Shown here: in pieces, positions 52,495 to 61,354 of the stretch
How the letters are laid out: each line of letters starts with the position of its first letter
Position numbering within the stretch: the stretch's first letter is position 1
NCBI GenBank assembly: GCA_964623085.1
Contig: CAZUTO010000010.1
Span: 1 to 63,051, forward strand
Reading direction: 5' to 3'
Source: CAZUTO01 sp964623085
Lineage (GTDB): Bacteria; Pseudomonadota; Gammaproteobacteria; Pseudomonadales; GM7GCV1
DNA length: 63,051 nt
Made by a program: the position numbers and the translations under genes
Notes under the pieces: generated by a model
The model's input: the letters and a program-made list of their open reading frames with translations, nothing else
What the model was told of the DNA's origin: nothing
Databases searched by the model: none

Positions 52495-55400
52495 ATGACA
52501 TATCCATGCAAAAAGCAAAGGAATATCGGGCAGTTTGATTCTAGCCGCTTCAAACTGCCTGCGCTGCTTTGTGCATCATTGTTTTTTCTCTTTAGTTCGC
52601 TATCTCATAGCGCGACGCCTGCCAACACACAAATTACCAACGTAGTCACTGCCACTTTTGGACTCGGATCACCGATACAAGTACAGGCAAATACAAGTTT
52701 CACGACAGATACAAATAGCCCTTCTTTTATCAATTTCATGAGAATTGATAACGTCAATGGCGCAGGGGTAGCAGCCGCAATCCCTCCCGCTAGTTGCAGT
52801 ATAGCTGGCAACCTGTCTGGGCCTTTTTCGAATTTCCCTCTCACGGATGTCAACGGCAATACGGTATCCGGCAACACAATGAATGTCACCGAACCGATTG
52901 CTTTCACAGCGGGCGAGCCCATTCTATTGCGGGTAGAAGACACCGACCAAAACCTAGACGGGCTGGTTACCGAAACTCTCTCCGTCACTATCACCTCATC
53001 TGCGGGAGATACAGAAGTTGTAGAGCTCTTTGAAACTGGGCCTAGCAGTGCGGAGTTTATCGGTGCCATTCAAAGCAATGAAAACACGGCCATACAAAAT
53101 AACTGTGCGTTAGAGGTAGGGCCAAACAGCGAGTTGACTGTCACCTATACAGATTTGGATGATCAAACGGATACTGTCTCGACAACGGTGTTGGTTGACC
53201 CATTCGGCGTCGTATTTGATAGCACCACTGGCTCGCCTATCGACAACATCGTAGTAACCTTAATCGATGACGCAACCGGTTTGCCAGCAACCGTCTTTAG
53301 TCCAAATGGCATCGATATCTGGCCGTCGACGGTACTCACTGGCCAAGATGTCACTGATAGTGCTGGTACCGTATTTACAGCAGGTTCTGGCGAATACCGT
53401 TTTCCGCTAGTTGCTAGTGGCAACTACCGTCTTGAGGTCACGCCGAATGCTGATTTGACCTTTCCATCGCTGGTAAGCGATGCTGATCTGCAGCTGCTTC
53501 CCGGCGGGCCTTATGTGCTCTCCGATGGTTCTCGTGGAAACGCTTTTTTCGTTCCTCCCGGCCCTGCCGTTCAAATTGATATCCCTCTTGACCCTATCGG
53601 TCAAGCCCTCACCCTAATAAAAACAGCCAGTGAGAACGACGCATCCATCGGTGACTTTATTGCCTATGATATTAGTGCATCTAGTAATCTAACATCGCAA
53701 CCCCTTTTAGACGTTGAGCTTGTTGATGCTCTACCGCTTGGCTTCAGGTTTCAGGAAGATTCCATGCGCTTAAATGGTGTAGCGATCGAGCCAATAGTGG
53801 CGCCCGATGGACGAACACTGAGCATTCCAGCAGGAACAATTAACGCGGGTGAAACCATTTCTATACGATATATTGTGGAAGTGACTGCCGGCTCACCCAT
53901 AGGTGAAGCTGTCAATCAGATTCAATCTGTCAACAGTGGTCAAGGGTCAAACCTTGCATCAGCCACAGTAAATATCACTAACGCATTATTTTCTGACAAC
54001 AGCTTCCTTGTCGGTCGCATGATTGTCGCTGAGTGCGGCGCTACAGGAACGGATCTTCCAGGCCTGCCGAATGTCCGCCTCTACCTTGATGACGGTAAGT
54101 ATGTTGAATCTGATGCTGATGGACGCTGGAGTGTCCCAGAGCTAGATCCCGGTACGCACGCGGTTCGCATAGACGAAACCACCATCAACTCCAACTACAG
54201 GTTGTTGGACTGCACAGACAATACGCGTAAAGCTGGTTCAATCAATTCCCGCTTTGTGCAAGTCACAGAAGGTGCACTTTGGGTAGAAGATTTTTACTTC
54301 GAGCAGATTGAAGATTCCGACATAGCAATACGCTCAATCGAAGAAGAAACGCTCGCGTTGCTGCGCGTATCGGAAGACATTGACCAAATGCCTGAGTTCG
54401 ACGAGGTTTGGTTAGAAACTGCCGATGCAGGAAACCAAATACTATGGCCTGAAAATAATTTTGTAGCGCGCCAACGCGCCATCAGCATCGCCGTAAAACA
54501 TTCGGGCGAGCTTCAGCCTAGTGCCTTTTTAAATGATGTAGAAGTCAATCCACTAAATTTCCGTGGTCGCACCACACATCCAAATACAAACGATGTGGTA
54601 AGCACATGGAAAGGTGTCGATATCCCCGCAGGCACCAGCGTACTAGATATTCGTTTGATCGATAGCAACGGGGCTGTTGCCGAATCTTTTAAACAGGAAA
54701 TTCACTTCTCGGGGGCACCTCATCGTGCGGAAGTGGTACCAGAGTTATCGCGTCTTGTCGCTGATGGTCAAACACCCCCACTTGTTGCAGTTCGGCTGAT
54801 TGACTCACAAGGAAATGCCGTTCGCCCGGGTGTATCTGGACAGTATTTTGTCGACAGCCCTCATGAGGCATGGCAAGAAGCAAACCGACGTCTGGAGCAA
54901 ACCTTTATCAGTGAGAATTCTGAAGTCCCGACCTATACCGTGTCGGAAGACGGTATCGCGTACTTACCTATCACGCCAACCAATGTGTCTGGACGACTAC
55001 AAATTACTCTTCCTTTGCTCGATCAGCGCGAGAAAGAAATTGATGTGTGGCTCACTGCAGATGCGCGCGATTGGATTATGGTTGGTTTCGTTGAAGGAAC
55101 TGCTGCGCACAGCAATCTCAGCGGAAACTTAGAAAGCTTGAGCGAATTAGATGTTGCCGATAATTTTGACAGCGATGGGGAAATTCGTTTTTTCGCCAAA
55201 GGGCGTGTCCGCGGTGACTATTTACTGACTATCGCCTACGACTCTGGAAAAGACACCTCAGACCAACCCTCTGAGCTATTGGAGCGAATCGACCCAGATG
55301 AGTACTACAACGTTTATGGTGATGAATCTCAACTCATCAACGAAACGCCCAGTTCAGAGAAGCTCTATCTCAAGTTGGAACGTGGCCAATTTTACGCGCT

Positions 55401-58011
55401 TTTTGGTGACTACCAAACCAATCTCTCTGTTACTGAACTAACGAGGTACAACCGCTCGCTAACTGGATTGAAATCAGAATTCCGCACCGACCATATAGAA
55501 GCCAACCTATTTGCGTCAGATATCGCACTTGCAAATGTTCGCGATGAAATACGCGGCAATGGCACCAGTGGACGATTCTTCCTATCGAATACAGATGTGG
55601 TCGAAAACACAGAACTGATTACCATTGAAGTCCGCGATCGGTTTGAAACAGGTGAGATCTTATCGAGAACATCTCTAAACAGATTTAGGGATTATGAGAT
55701 CGACTACGACGAAGGCTCGATTAATTTTGCCAGCCCCATTGCCAGCCGTGATGAAGACTTCAATCCCATTTTTATTGTGGTGAACTACGAGACCGCCTCT
55801 GACGCAAGCGCTTCGATAACTGGTGGTGGACGTGTTGCCGTCTCCACAAAAAGTGATGACATCGAAATTGGCGCAACCTACGTGCGCGAAGGGAACGACG
55901 GTCTTGAAGGTGAACTTGCTGGGATCGATTCACGCTTCCAGCTTTCAGAAGAAATCGAACTCAGAGCGGAAGCCGCTTCCACAGATACAGAAACTGACGG
56001 CAGCGCCAACGCCTGGAGCATTGAGGCAAACCAGCAATCTGGGAGACTTACCAGCAGAGTTTATGCGCGCAGAGTAGAAGACGGCTTTGGGTTGGCGCAA
56101 CAAAACGCCAGCGAACAGGGCACCCAAAAACTGGGCTTGACGCTAAATTGGGACATCCAAGACAACCTAGAGCTGGAAGCAAATATCACACAGAATAGAT
56201 CTCTCGAGCAAGATGCCAGAAACAGGCAAGCCAGCATAGCGGCCAGATATAATCGCTCCATCTACAGCGTTCAAATTGGTTACCGCTGGGCGAACGACAG
56301 AAACGAAACTAACGAAGGCACGTCTGACCTTCTCACTAGCAGATTGACCGTTCAACCACTCGAACGCTTAACTGCATCGGTCGGTGCTGAAGTCGCGCCG
56401 ACGGGCAGTGATGACAGCATCACCTTCCCGTCACGCTATACTTTAGGGCTGGAATGGCTTGTCACAAATAAATCCAGTTTCTTTGTTGAGCAGGAAATTA
56501 CCTCCGGCGGTAACGACACTGAATCCACACGGGTGGGTGTGCGAACCCTGCTTTGGAAAGACGCTGAAATTAATGCTGGTGTTAATAGATCACTCCAAGA
56601 CGATAACGGCGGTTTATCTACCACTGCAGGATTCGTACAGCGATTGAAACTATCAGACAGCTGGACGGCTGATGTAAGCCTGGACCGTGGGCAAACGCTC
56701 AATAGCGTTTCACCAACCTCTGGAATTAACACAGCTTCGCCCCTGAGCTCAGGCCCCGGTGGAGATGACTTTACCGCCGCGTCTGTTGGTGCAGACTGGC
56801 GCGGAGATCAATACTTCTGGAGCAACCGTATCGAGTTCCGCGAAAGCGTTTCATCTGATACCAGAAATCTAGAATCTGGCGTGCTAAGACAGTTGCAAAA
56901 TGGTAAATCCGTATTGGGGTCTTTGAATTGGTCAGAAGCAGAATCTGGCACTGCGGACACAAGTCGAGACAATTTTACCGTTAGCCTAGGACACGCTAAC
57001 CGCATTAACCCTGCGTGGACAACACTGAACCGACTCGATTTAGATTTTGAGAACACCGATGATTCGAACACTAACATCCGTTCTCGAAGCTTAATCGCCA
57101 ACAATAACTTGAATTACAACGGCTGGGCAAAATCGCAGATCTCGTTGCAATATGCTGGCAAGTACGACCTAACCAATATTGATGATCAGGAATTTTCCGG
57201 ATATACCGATCTGCTTGGCATACAGTACCGCCGTGACATCAATGCAAGTTGGGATCTCGGACTGCGCGCTGCCACACTCGGCTCCTACAATTCTGATAAT
57301 CGCCAGTATGCGCTAGGGGCTTCTGTCGGCTGGTCGCCAATCAGTGATACTTGGCTGGAACTTGGCTACAACATCGACGGCTTCAACGATGACGACTTCG
57401 CTCAAAGTGAATATACGGCCAAAGGTGTTAGTTTTAGTATTAGGCATAAGTTTAACGAAAATAGCTTCGGTCAGTTTTACCGTCAGTTTTTCGTAAAGGA
57501 ACCGCGCAGTCCATCCACAGCTAATACTCAGAAGCTAAGTGATCCTGTTCCTGTTCCTACTCCTCCTAGTGCTCCTGCTGCGCCTACTCCGTTAGCGACG
57601 CCTATCCGTGTAGAGGAGCTGCCAGCGATAGAGGTCCCAGATATCATTATAGATAACAGTAATACAAGAGATAGCGCAATATCGATTCCGCCCGTTGAGT
57701 CTTCAGCTTCATACATCACAAAATCAACGGACGCTTGCGCTATACAAGACGAAGTCACCGTCGTTCAGCTGGCGAGCTTTTTAAATACTGACCAAGCCAG
57801 TGATTTTTTAGTCGACATTATTGAAGAAGAAAACGAGTTTATCGAGTACTACTATCGCGAAGCTGAAGATGTAACCTATTACCGCACCAATATAGGACCT
57901 TTCGCTAAGACCAAATCGGAATTAAAAGATATTGCCGATCAGCTCAACGAGAAATACGACATCAATACTTGGGTGAAATATAAACACTGCAAAGACCTTC
58001 GTATACTTTGA
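52495..58011 (+). CDS. giant multidomain outer-membrane protein with DUF11, Ig-like, barrel-like and SPOR parts
   Basis: The protein has 1,838 residues from the ATG at 52495, which begins a basic n-region and the signal core LPALLCASLFFLFSSLSHSA. The mature start TPANTQITNVVTATFGLGS resembles the N-termini of its operon partners. In order follow a carboxypeptidase-regulatory-like unit (about 240), DUF11 (about 372-480, LTLIKTASENDASIGDFIAY), a second regulatory-like unit (about 500-565, PNVRLYLDDGKYVESDADGR), an Ig/invasin-like part (about 742-850, LSRLVADGQTPPLVAVRLID), and a barrel-like stretch of alternating residues from about 896 to 1668 that opens with FYALFGDYQTNLSVTELTRY and contains FRDYEIDYDEGSINFASPI. 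A Pro-rich linker (about 1678-1700) leads to a SPOR domain at about 1752-1838 (VTVVQLASF, YYRTNIGPFAKTKSEL), which usually binds denuded peptidoglycan. The role is inferred to be surface assembly, export or adhesion. Confidence 0.8.
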   Translation: MTYPCKKQRNIGQFDSSRFKLPALLCASLFFLFSSLSHSATPANTQITNVVTATFGLGSPIQVQANTSFTTDTNSPSFINFMRIDNVNGAGVAAAIPPASCSIAGNLSGPFSNFPLTDVNGNTVSGNTMNVTEPIAFTAGEPILLRVEDTDQNLDGLVTETLSVTITSSAGDTEVVELFETGPSSAEFIGAIQSNENTAIQNNCALEVGPNSELTVTYTDLDDQTDTVSTTVLVDPFGVVFDSTTGSPIDNIVVTLIDDATGLPATVFSPNGIDIWPSTVLTGQDVTDSAGTVFTAGSGEYRFPLVASGNYRLEVTPNADLTFPSLVSDADLQLLPGGPYVLSDGSRGNAFFVPPGPAVQIDIPLDPIGQALTLIKTASENDASIGDFIAYDISASSNLTSQPLLDVELVDALPLGFRFQEDSMRLNGVAIEPIVAPDGRTLSIPAGTINAGETISIRYIVEVTAGSPIGEAVNQIQSVNSGQGSNLASATVNITNALFSDNSFLVGRMIVAECGATGTDLPGLPNVRLYLDDGKYVESDADGRWSVPELDPGTHAVRIDETTINSNYRLLDCTDNTRKAGSINSRFVQVTEGALWVEDFYFEQIEDSDIAIRSIEEETLALLRVSEDIDQMPEFDEVWLETADAGNQILWPENNFVARQRAISIAVKHSGELQPSAFLNDVEVNPLNFRGRTTHPNTNDVVSTWKGVDIPAGTSVLDIRLIDSNGAVAESFKQEIHFSGAPHRAEVVPELSRLVADGQTPPLVAVRLIDSQGNAVRPGVSGQYFVDSPHEAWQEANRRLEQTFISENSEVPTYTVSEDGIAYLPITPTNVSGRLQITLPLLDQREKEIDVWLTADARDWIMVGFVEGTAAHSNLSGNLESLSELDVADNFDSDGEIRFFAKGRVRGDYLLTIAYDSGKDTSDQPSELLERIDPDEYYNVYGDESQLINETPSSEKLYLKLERGQFYALFGDYQTNLSVTELTRYNRSLTGLKSEFRTDHIEANLFASDIALANVRDEIRGNGTSGRFFLSNTDVVENTELITIEVRDRFETGEILSRTSLNRFRDYEIDYDEGSINFASPIASRDEDFNPIFIVVNYETASDASASITGGGRVAVSTKSDDIEIGATYVREGNDGLEGELAGIDSRFQLSEEIELRAEAASTDTETDGSANAWSIEANQQSGRLTSRVYARRVEDGFGLAQQNASEQGTQKLGLTLNWDIQDNLELEANITQNRSLEQDARNRQASIAARYNRSIYSVQIGYRWANDRNETNEGTSDLLTSRLTVQPLERLTASVGAEVAPTGSDDSITFPSRYTLGLEWLVTNKSSFFVEQEITSGGNDTESTRVGVRTLLWKDAEINAGVNRSLQDDNGGLSTTAGFVQRLKLSDSWTADVSLDRGQTLNSVSPTSGINTASPLSSGPGGDDFTAASVGADWRGDQYFWSNRIEFRESVSSDTRNLESGVLRQLQNGKSVLGSLNWSEAESGTADTSRDNFTVSLGHANRINPAWTTLNRLDLDFENTDDSNTNIRSRSLIANNNLNYNGWAKSQISLQYAGKYDLTNIDDQEFSGYTDLLGIQYRRDINASWDLGLRAATLGSYNSDNRQYALGASVGWSPISDTWLELGYNIDGFNDDDFAQSEYTAKGVSFSIRHKFNENSFGQFYRQFFVKEPRSPSTANTQKLSDPVPVPTPPSAPAAPTPLATPIRVEELPAIEVPDIIIDNSNTRDSAISIPPVESSASYITKSTDACAIQDEVTVVQLASFLNTDQASDFLVDIIEEENEFIEYYYREAEDVTYYRTNIGPFAKTKSELKDIADQLNEKYDINTWVKYKHCKDLRIL

Positions 58012-58082
58012 TCTATCCCCCTAAAAGGTAGCCATATTCAGAGAGAGATTTTCCCTTAAACTGACCGAAGGGAGGTCTCCAT

Positions 58083-58202
58083 ATGAAGGGCAAGCGTTAC
58101 ACCGAAGAACAGATCATCGGTATTCTCCGCGACCAATATCTTCCGGCCTTTTGGTGTCTTATAGTCACCTGCTTTAATAAGGGCTCATCTCAAAAACGCT
58201 AG
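58083..58202 (+). pseudogene. IS3-type transposase OrfA remnant
   Basis: An ATG behind the strong site AAGGGAGG starts MKGKRYTEEQIIGILRD, the usual first residues of IS3-family OrfA (helix-turn-helix part). After that the frame runs into unrelated sequence and stops at 39 residues, where a complete OrfA has about 90. No OrfB is present. The 70 bases before it (from about 58012) are probably the left end of the same element. It sits exactly between the giant gene and the convergent oxidoreductase gene and ends on the latter's stop codon. Confidence 0.75.
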
Positions 58203-60316
58203 CGCTGCCAAGAATGAAATTTGGCCAACCAGCGTTTAGTGCGCTCCGTCACTTGTTTCTTGCGCCACTCTCCAGCGGTGAATTTATTCGCTTCACTTAA
58301 CGTTGGATACACATGGATGGTACCCAATATCTTGTTCAGCCCTAAACCATGCTTCATCGCTAGGACAAATTCCGCAAGTAAGTTACTAGCCTGATAGCCC
58401 ACGATAGTCGCACCGAGGATTTTATCTTTACCCGGTGGCGTAATAACTTTTACAAACCCGTGCGCTTCGGAATCCGCGATCGCTCGATCAAGATCGTCGA
58501 TTCCATACTTGGTTACCTCGTACTCAATGCCTTGCTCTTTGGCTGTCATTTCACTCAGCCCAACGTGGGCAACTTCAGGGTCAGTAAAGGTGGCCCAAGG
58601 GATTACTGAATAATCTACTTTGAACTTTCTTAGCTTGCCGAACAACGCATTCACCGCCGCATACCATGCCTGATGCGCCGCTGTATGTGTAAATTGATAA
58701 GGGCCAACTACATCACCGCATGCAAATACGTTGGGGTATTTGGTCCGCAAGAATGGATCGACATCAAGTGTACCGCGCGGCGTAATCTCCAAACCAAGTG
58801 TGTCAAACCCGAGGGTGTCTGAACGCGCTTTACGACCTACTGCGATCAAGACTTGATCAAATTCGACTTCAACCTCGTTGCCACTGGTTTCAGCCACCGC
58901 GATGTTTTTACCATTCTCATGTTTGAAGGAAAGCATTTTGTGGCTAGTAAGCAGACGCATGCCTTCATTTTTGAAACGCTCAGTGACGAATTCGGATACA
59001 TCATCATCTTCCCGCGGCAAAATGCGATCTGCTAGATCCATCATGGTCACTTCCGACCCTAAACGTTGGAAAGACTGCGCCATTTCACACCCAATTGGAC
59101 CGCCACCAAGGACTAACAAACGCTTGGGCTGATCTTTAATCTGCCAGAGATTATCAGAGGTAAGATAGGGCACATCTTCCAAACCTGGAATCGGCGGAAC
59201 AAATGGACCAGCACCCGCCGCAATAATAATATTCGGCGCGCTGATTAACTGATCACCCACCTTCACCTGCCAAGGAGAAATGAGCTCCGCTTCTCCCTGA
59301 ACGCAGTCCACACCCAGCTCCGTGTATCGCTCAATAGAGTCATGAGGCTCGATATCTTTAACGACCTTATGAACACGGTTCATCACCGTAGGGAAATCAA
59401 TTTCTGGATGGCCTGCCTTGACGCCAAAGTGCTCGGCGCGTTCAACGTAATGTTTGATCTGCGCTGAACGAATCAATGATTTACTTGGCACACAACCGGT
59501 GTTCAAGCAATCACCGCCCATCGCTTCTCTTTCGATCAGGGTGACTTTTGCTTGTGTTGCCGCAGCAATATAGGCGCTTACTAAGCCCGCACTACCACCA
59601 CCCACTACAATCAGATTGGTATCAAACTCTTTTGGTTTTTGCGCTTTCCACGGACCATAAACGCGAGCAGCTTGGATGCGTCCCATCAGCCATTTAGCAA
59701 TAAGTGGAAAAGTGGCTAAGAGTACGAAGCCGCCAATTAGCCCTGGAGTCAAAATGCCAGCAGCAGATATCTCGTCGACATTGCCAAACTGGGAACCAAC
59801 ATTTACAAAAATCGCCGTTGCGGGAAGCATCCCAATTTGACTCACGATATAAAACACCCACATCTTCATGCGCGTTATACCCATAACAAGGTTGATCGCG
59901 AAAAATGGAATAGCTGGAATAAAGCGCAATGTAAGCAGATAAAATGCGCCGTCTTTTTCGACGCCCGCATTAATACCTTCAATATATTTGCCAAAGTTTT
60001 TGGTCACCCAATCTCTAAGCAAACCACGTGACAGCGCAAAAGCGATGGTCGCGCCAATGCTACTCGCAAAGCTGACAAGAAAAATGCCCGTGCTTAGACC
60101 AAATATGTAACCACCCAAAATGGTCATCAACCCTGCGCCGGGGATCGAAAAAGCGGCCACCACCACGTAAACAATAAAATAGATAGCGGCTGTTTTGACA
60201 GGAGACTCGGCATACAGCGTCTGATAGGTTTCGGGTAAAAGCCAACGCTCGCCACCGAGCTGATAAAAAGTGAATATAACGGAAACAGCACAAACAAAAA
60301 TCAGTATTTTTTTCAT
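58199..60316 (-). CDS. TVP38/TMEM64 membrane domain fused to mercuric reductase-like FAD oxidoreductase
   Basis: The protein has 705 residues. Residues 1-215 are a DedA-like VTT membrane domain (five or so helices, with IPGAGLMTILGGYIFG and RFIPAIPFFAINLVMGITR). Residues about 232-705 are a pyridine nucleotide-disulfide oxidoreductase: FAD site VVGGGSAG at 238-245, redox Cys270 and Cys275 in GGDCLNTGCVPSKS, NAD(P)H site VLGGGPIGCEMAQ, ACGDVVGPYQFTHTA and the C-terminal HVYPTLSEA. It lacks the C-terminal vicinal cysteines of MerA and the metal-binding N-terminal domain, so mercury reduction is unlikely. Fusions of this kind are known in marine bacteria; the substrate is unknown. Confidence 0.88.
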   Translation of the reverse strand: MKKILIFVCAVSVIFTFYQLGGERWLLPETYQTLYAESPVKTAAIYFIVYVVVAAFSIPGAGLMTILGGYIFGLSTGIFLVSFASSIGATIAFALSRGLLRDWVTKNFGKYIEGINAGVEKDGAFYLLTLRFIPAIPFFAINLVMGITRMKMWVFYIVSQIGMLPATAIFVNVGSQFGNVDEISAAGILTPGLIGGFVLLATFPLIAKWLMGRIQAARVYGPWKAQKPKEFDTNLIVVGGGSAGLVSAYIAAATQAKVTLIEREAMGGDCLNTGCVPSKSLIRSAQIKHYVERAEHFGVKAGHPEIDFPTVMNRVHKVVKDIEPHDSIERYTELGVDCVQGEAELISPWQVKVGDQLISAPNIIIAAGAGPFVPPIPGLEDVPYLTSDNLWQIKDQPKRLLVLGGGPIGCEMAQSFQRLGSEVTMMDLADRILPREDDDVSEFVTERFKNEGMRLLTSHKMLSFKHENGKNIAVAETSGNEVEVEFDQVLIAVGRKARSDTLGFDTLGLEITPRGTLDVDPFLRTKYPNVFACGDVVGPYQFTHTAAHQAWYAAVNALFGKLRKFKVDYSVIPWATFTDPEVAHVGLSEMTAKEQGIEYEVTKYGIDDLDRAIADSEAHGFVKVITPPGKDKILGATIVGYQASNLLAEFVLAMKHGLGLNKILGTIHVYPTLSEANKFTAGEWRKKQVTERTKRWLAKFHSWQR

Positions 60317-60526
60317 AAACTCAGGTTACGATTTTTTATTAGGGGGTGCATCTCTGAGACAGAGAGCTAATGGATTTGTTCTTGGTAGCAAGATTAACTT
60401 ATGGAAACGGCAAACAACAAACAATTATCGAACAGTCGCAGTTATAAATTGCGCTTTCATAGGCGATTGAGTAAATTTCGCTCCTCAGATTTTCCGTATT
60501 CAACCATTATTTAAGAGAGACTCATT

Positions 60527-61003
60527 ATGAGCATTCAAGTAGGCGACAAACTTCCATCCGTTACCCTTAAAACATTTGGGGGCGACGGCCCCGAAGAAAT
60601 CAGCACCGATGATATTTTTGCCGGAAAAAAGGTGGTTCTTTTTGCGTTACCTGGCGCTTTTACACCTGGTTGTTCTGCTGCTCACTTACCCGGTTATGTA
60701 GTAAATGTCGATGCGATTAAAGCCAAGGGCGTCGATACTGTCGCCTGCCTAGCGGTCAACGATGCCTTTGTTATGGGCGCTTGGGGTAAAGCACAAAATG
60801 CTGAGCATATCTTGATGCTAGCTGACGGAGACGGCGAGTTTACCAAAGCGGTCGATTTAGAGCTTGATCTCCGTGGAAAAGGCTTGGGCGTGCGTTCACA
60901 ACGCTATGCCATGATCGTTGAAGACGGCGTGGTTAAAAACCTTGAAATTGATGGCGGCGACATCAAAGAAAGTTCTGCTGACCACATCTTGTCATTGCTT
61001 TAA
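60527..61003 (+). CDS. peroxiredoxin, Prx5 type
   Basis: The protein has 158 residues. It reduces hydrogen peroxide and organic hydroperoxides through the peroxidatic Cys49 in PGAFTPGCSAAHLPG. VACLAVNDAFVMGAWGKAQ and RGKGLGVRSQRYAMIVEDG are typical of the Prx5/AHP1 group. No glutaredoxin domain is fused. Its stop overlaps the start of the DUF1244 gene (TAATG), so the two are translated together. Confidence 0.95.
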   Translation: MSIQVGDKLPSVTLKTFGGDGPEEISTDDIFAGKKVVLFALPGAFTPGCSAAHLPGYVVNVDAIKAKGVDTVACLAVNDAFVMGAWGKAQNAEHILMLADGDGEFTKAVDLELDLRGKGLGVRSQRYAMIVEDGVVKNLEIDGGDIKESSADHILSLL

Positions 61004-61296
61004 TGTCTCAGCATCAAAGCCAAACCGAAATTGAAGCCGCCGTGTTCCGGCGGCTCGTTTCTCATCTGCAAGATCGCACCGATGTACAAAATATCGATCT
61101 GATGAACCTTTCCGATTTCTGCCGCAACTGCCTGTCCAAATGGTACGTGGCCGCAGCCGAGGAACGCGGTGAATCGATTGATTATGAAAGTGCGCGCGAG
61201 CTGGTCTACGGCATGCCCTATGGCGAATGGAAAGATAAATATCAAACGCCTGCCACACCAGAGCAACTCGCCAAGATAAACGAGAAAAAGAAATAA
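61003..61296 (+). CDS. DUF1244 family protein
   Basis: The protein has 97 residues, helical and soluble. AAVFRRLVSHLQDRTDVQNI, DLMNLSDFCRNCLSKWY and YGMPYGEWKDKYQ are the conserved blocks of DUF1244. The CRNC pair could bind a metal or be redox active. The function is unknown. Coupled to the peroxiredoxin gene by a one-base overlap and closed by a terminator. Confidence 0.92.
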   Translation: MSQHQSQTEIEAAVFRRLVSHLQDRTDVQNIDLMNLSDFCRNCLSKWYVAAAEERGESIDYESARELVYGMPYGEWKDKYQTPATPEQLAKINEKKK

Positions 61297-61324
61297 AAAA
61301 AGGCCGCTCACGCGGCCTTTTTTT
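61295..61324. terminator. bidirectional terminator between DUF1244 and SIMPL genes
   Basis: AGGCCGC (61301-61307), loop TCAC, GCGGCCT (61312-61318), flanked by a run of A on one side and a run of T on the other, so it works for both convergent genes. Confidence 0.93.
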
Positions 61325-61354
61325 ATTTCTGTATGAGTGTATTTACAACGTGAC

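Noticed and set aside
49366..58011. PEP-CTERM or sortase-type sorting tails on the exported proteins
   Set aside because: C-termini of the three smaller proteins end in plain beta strands; no PEP motif, LPXTG or terminal hydrophobic helix.
58199..60316. Mercuric reductase
   Set aside because: The C-terminal vicinal cysteines and the heavy-metal-binding domain of MerA are absent and no mer genes are nearby.
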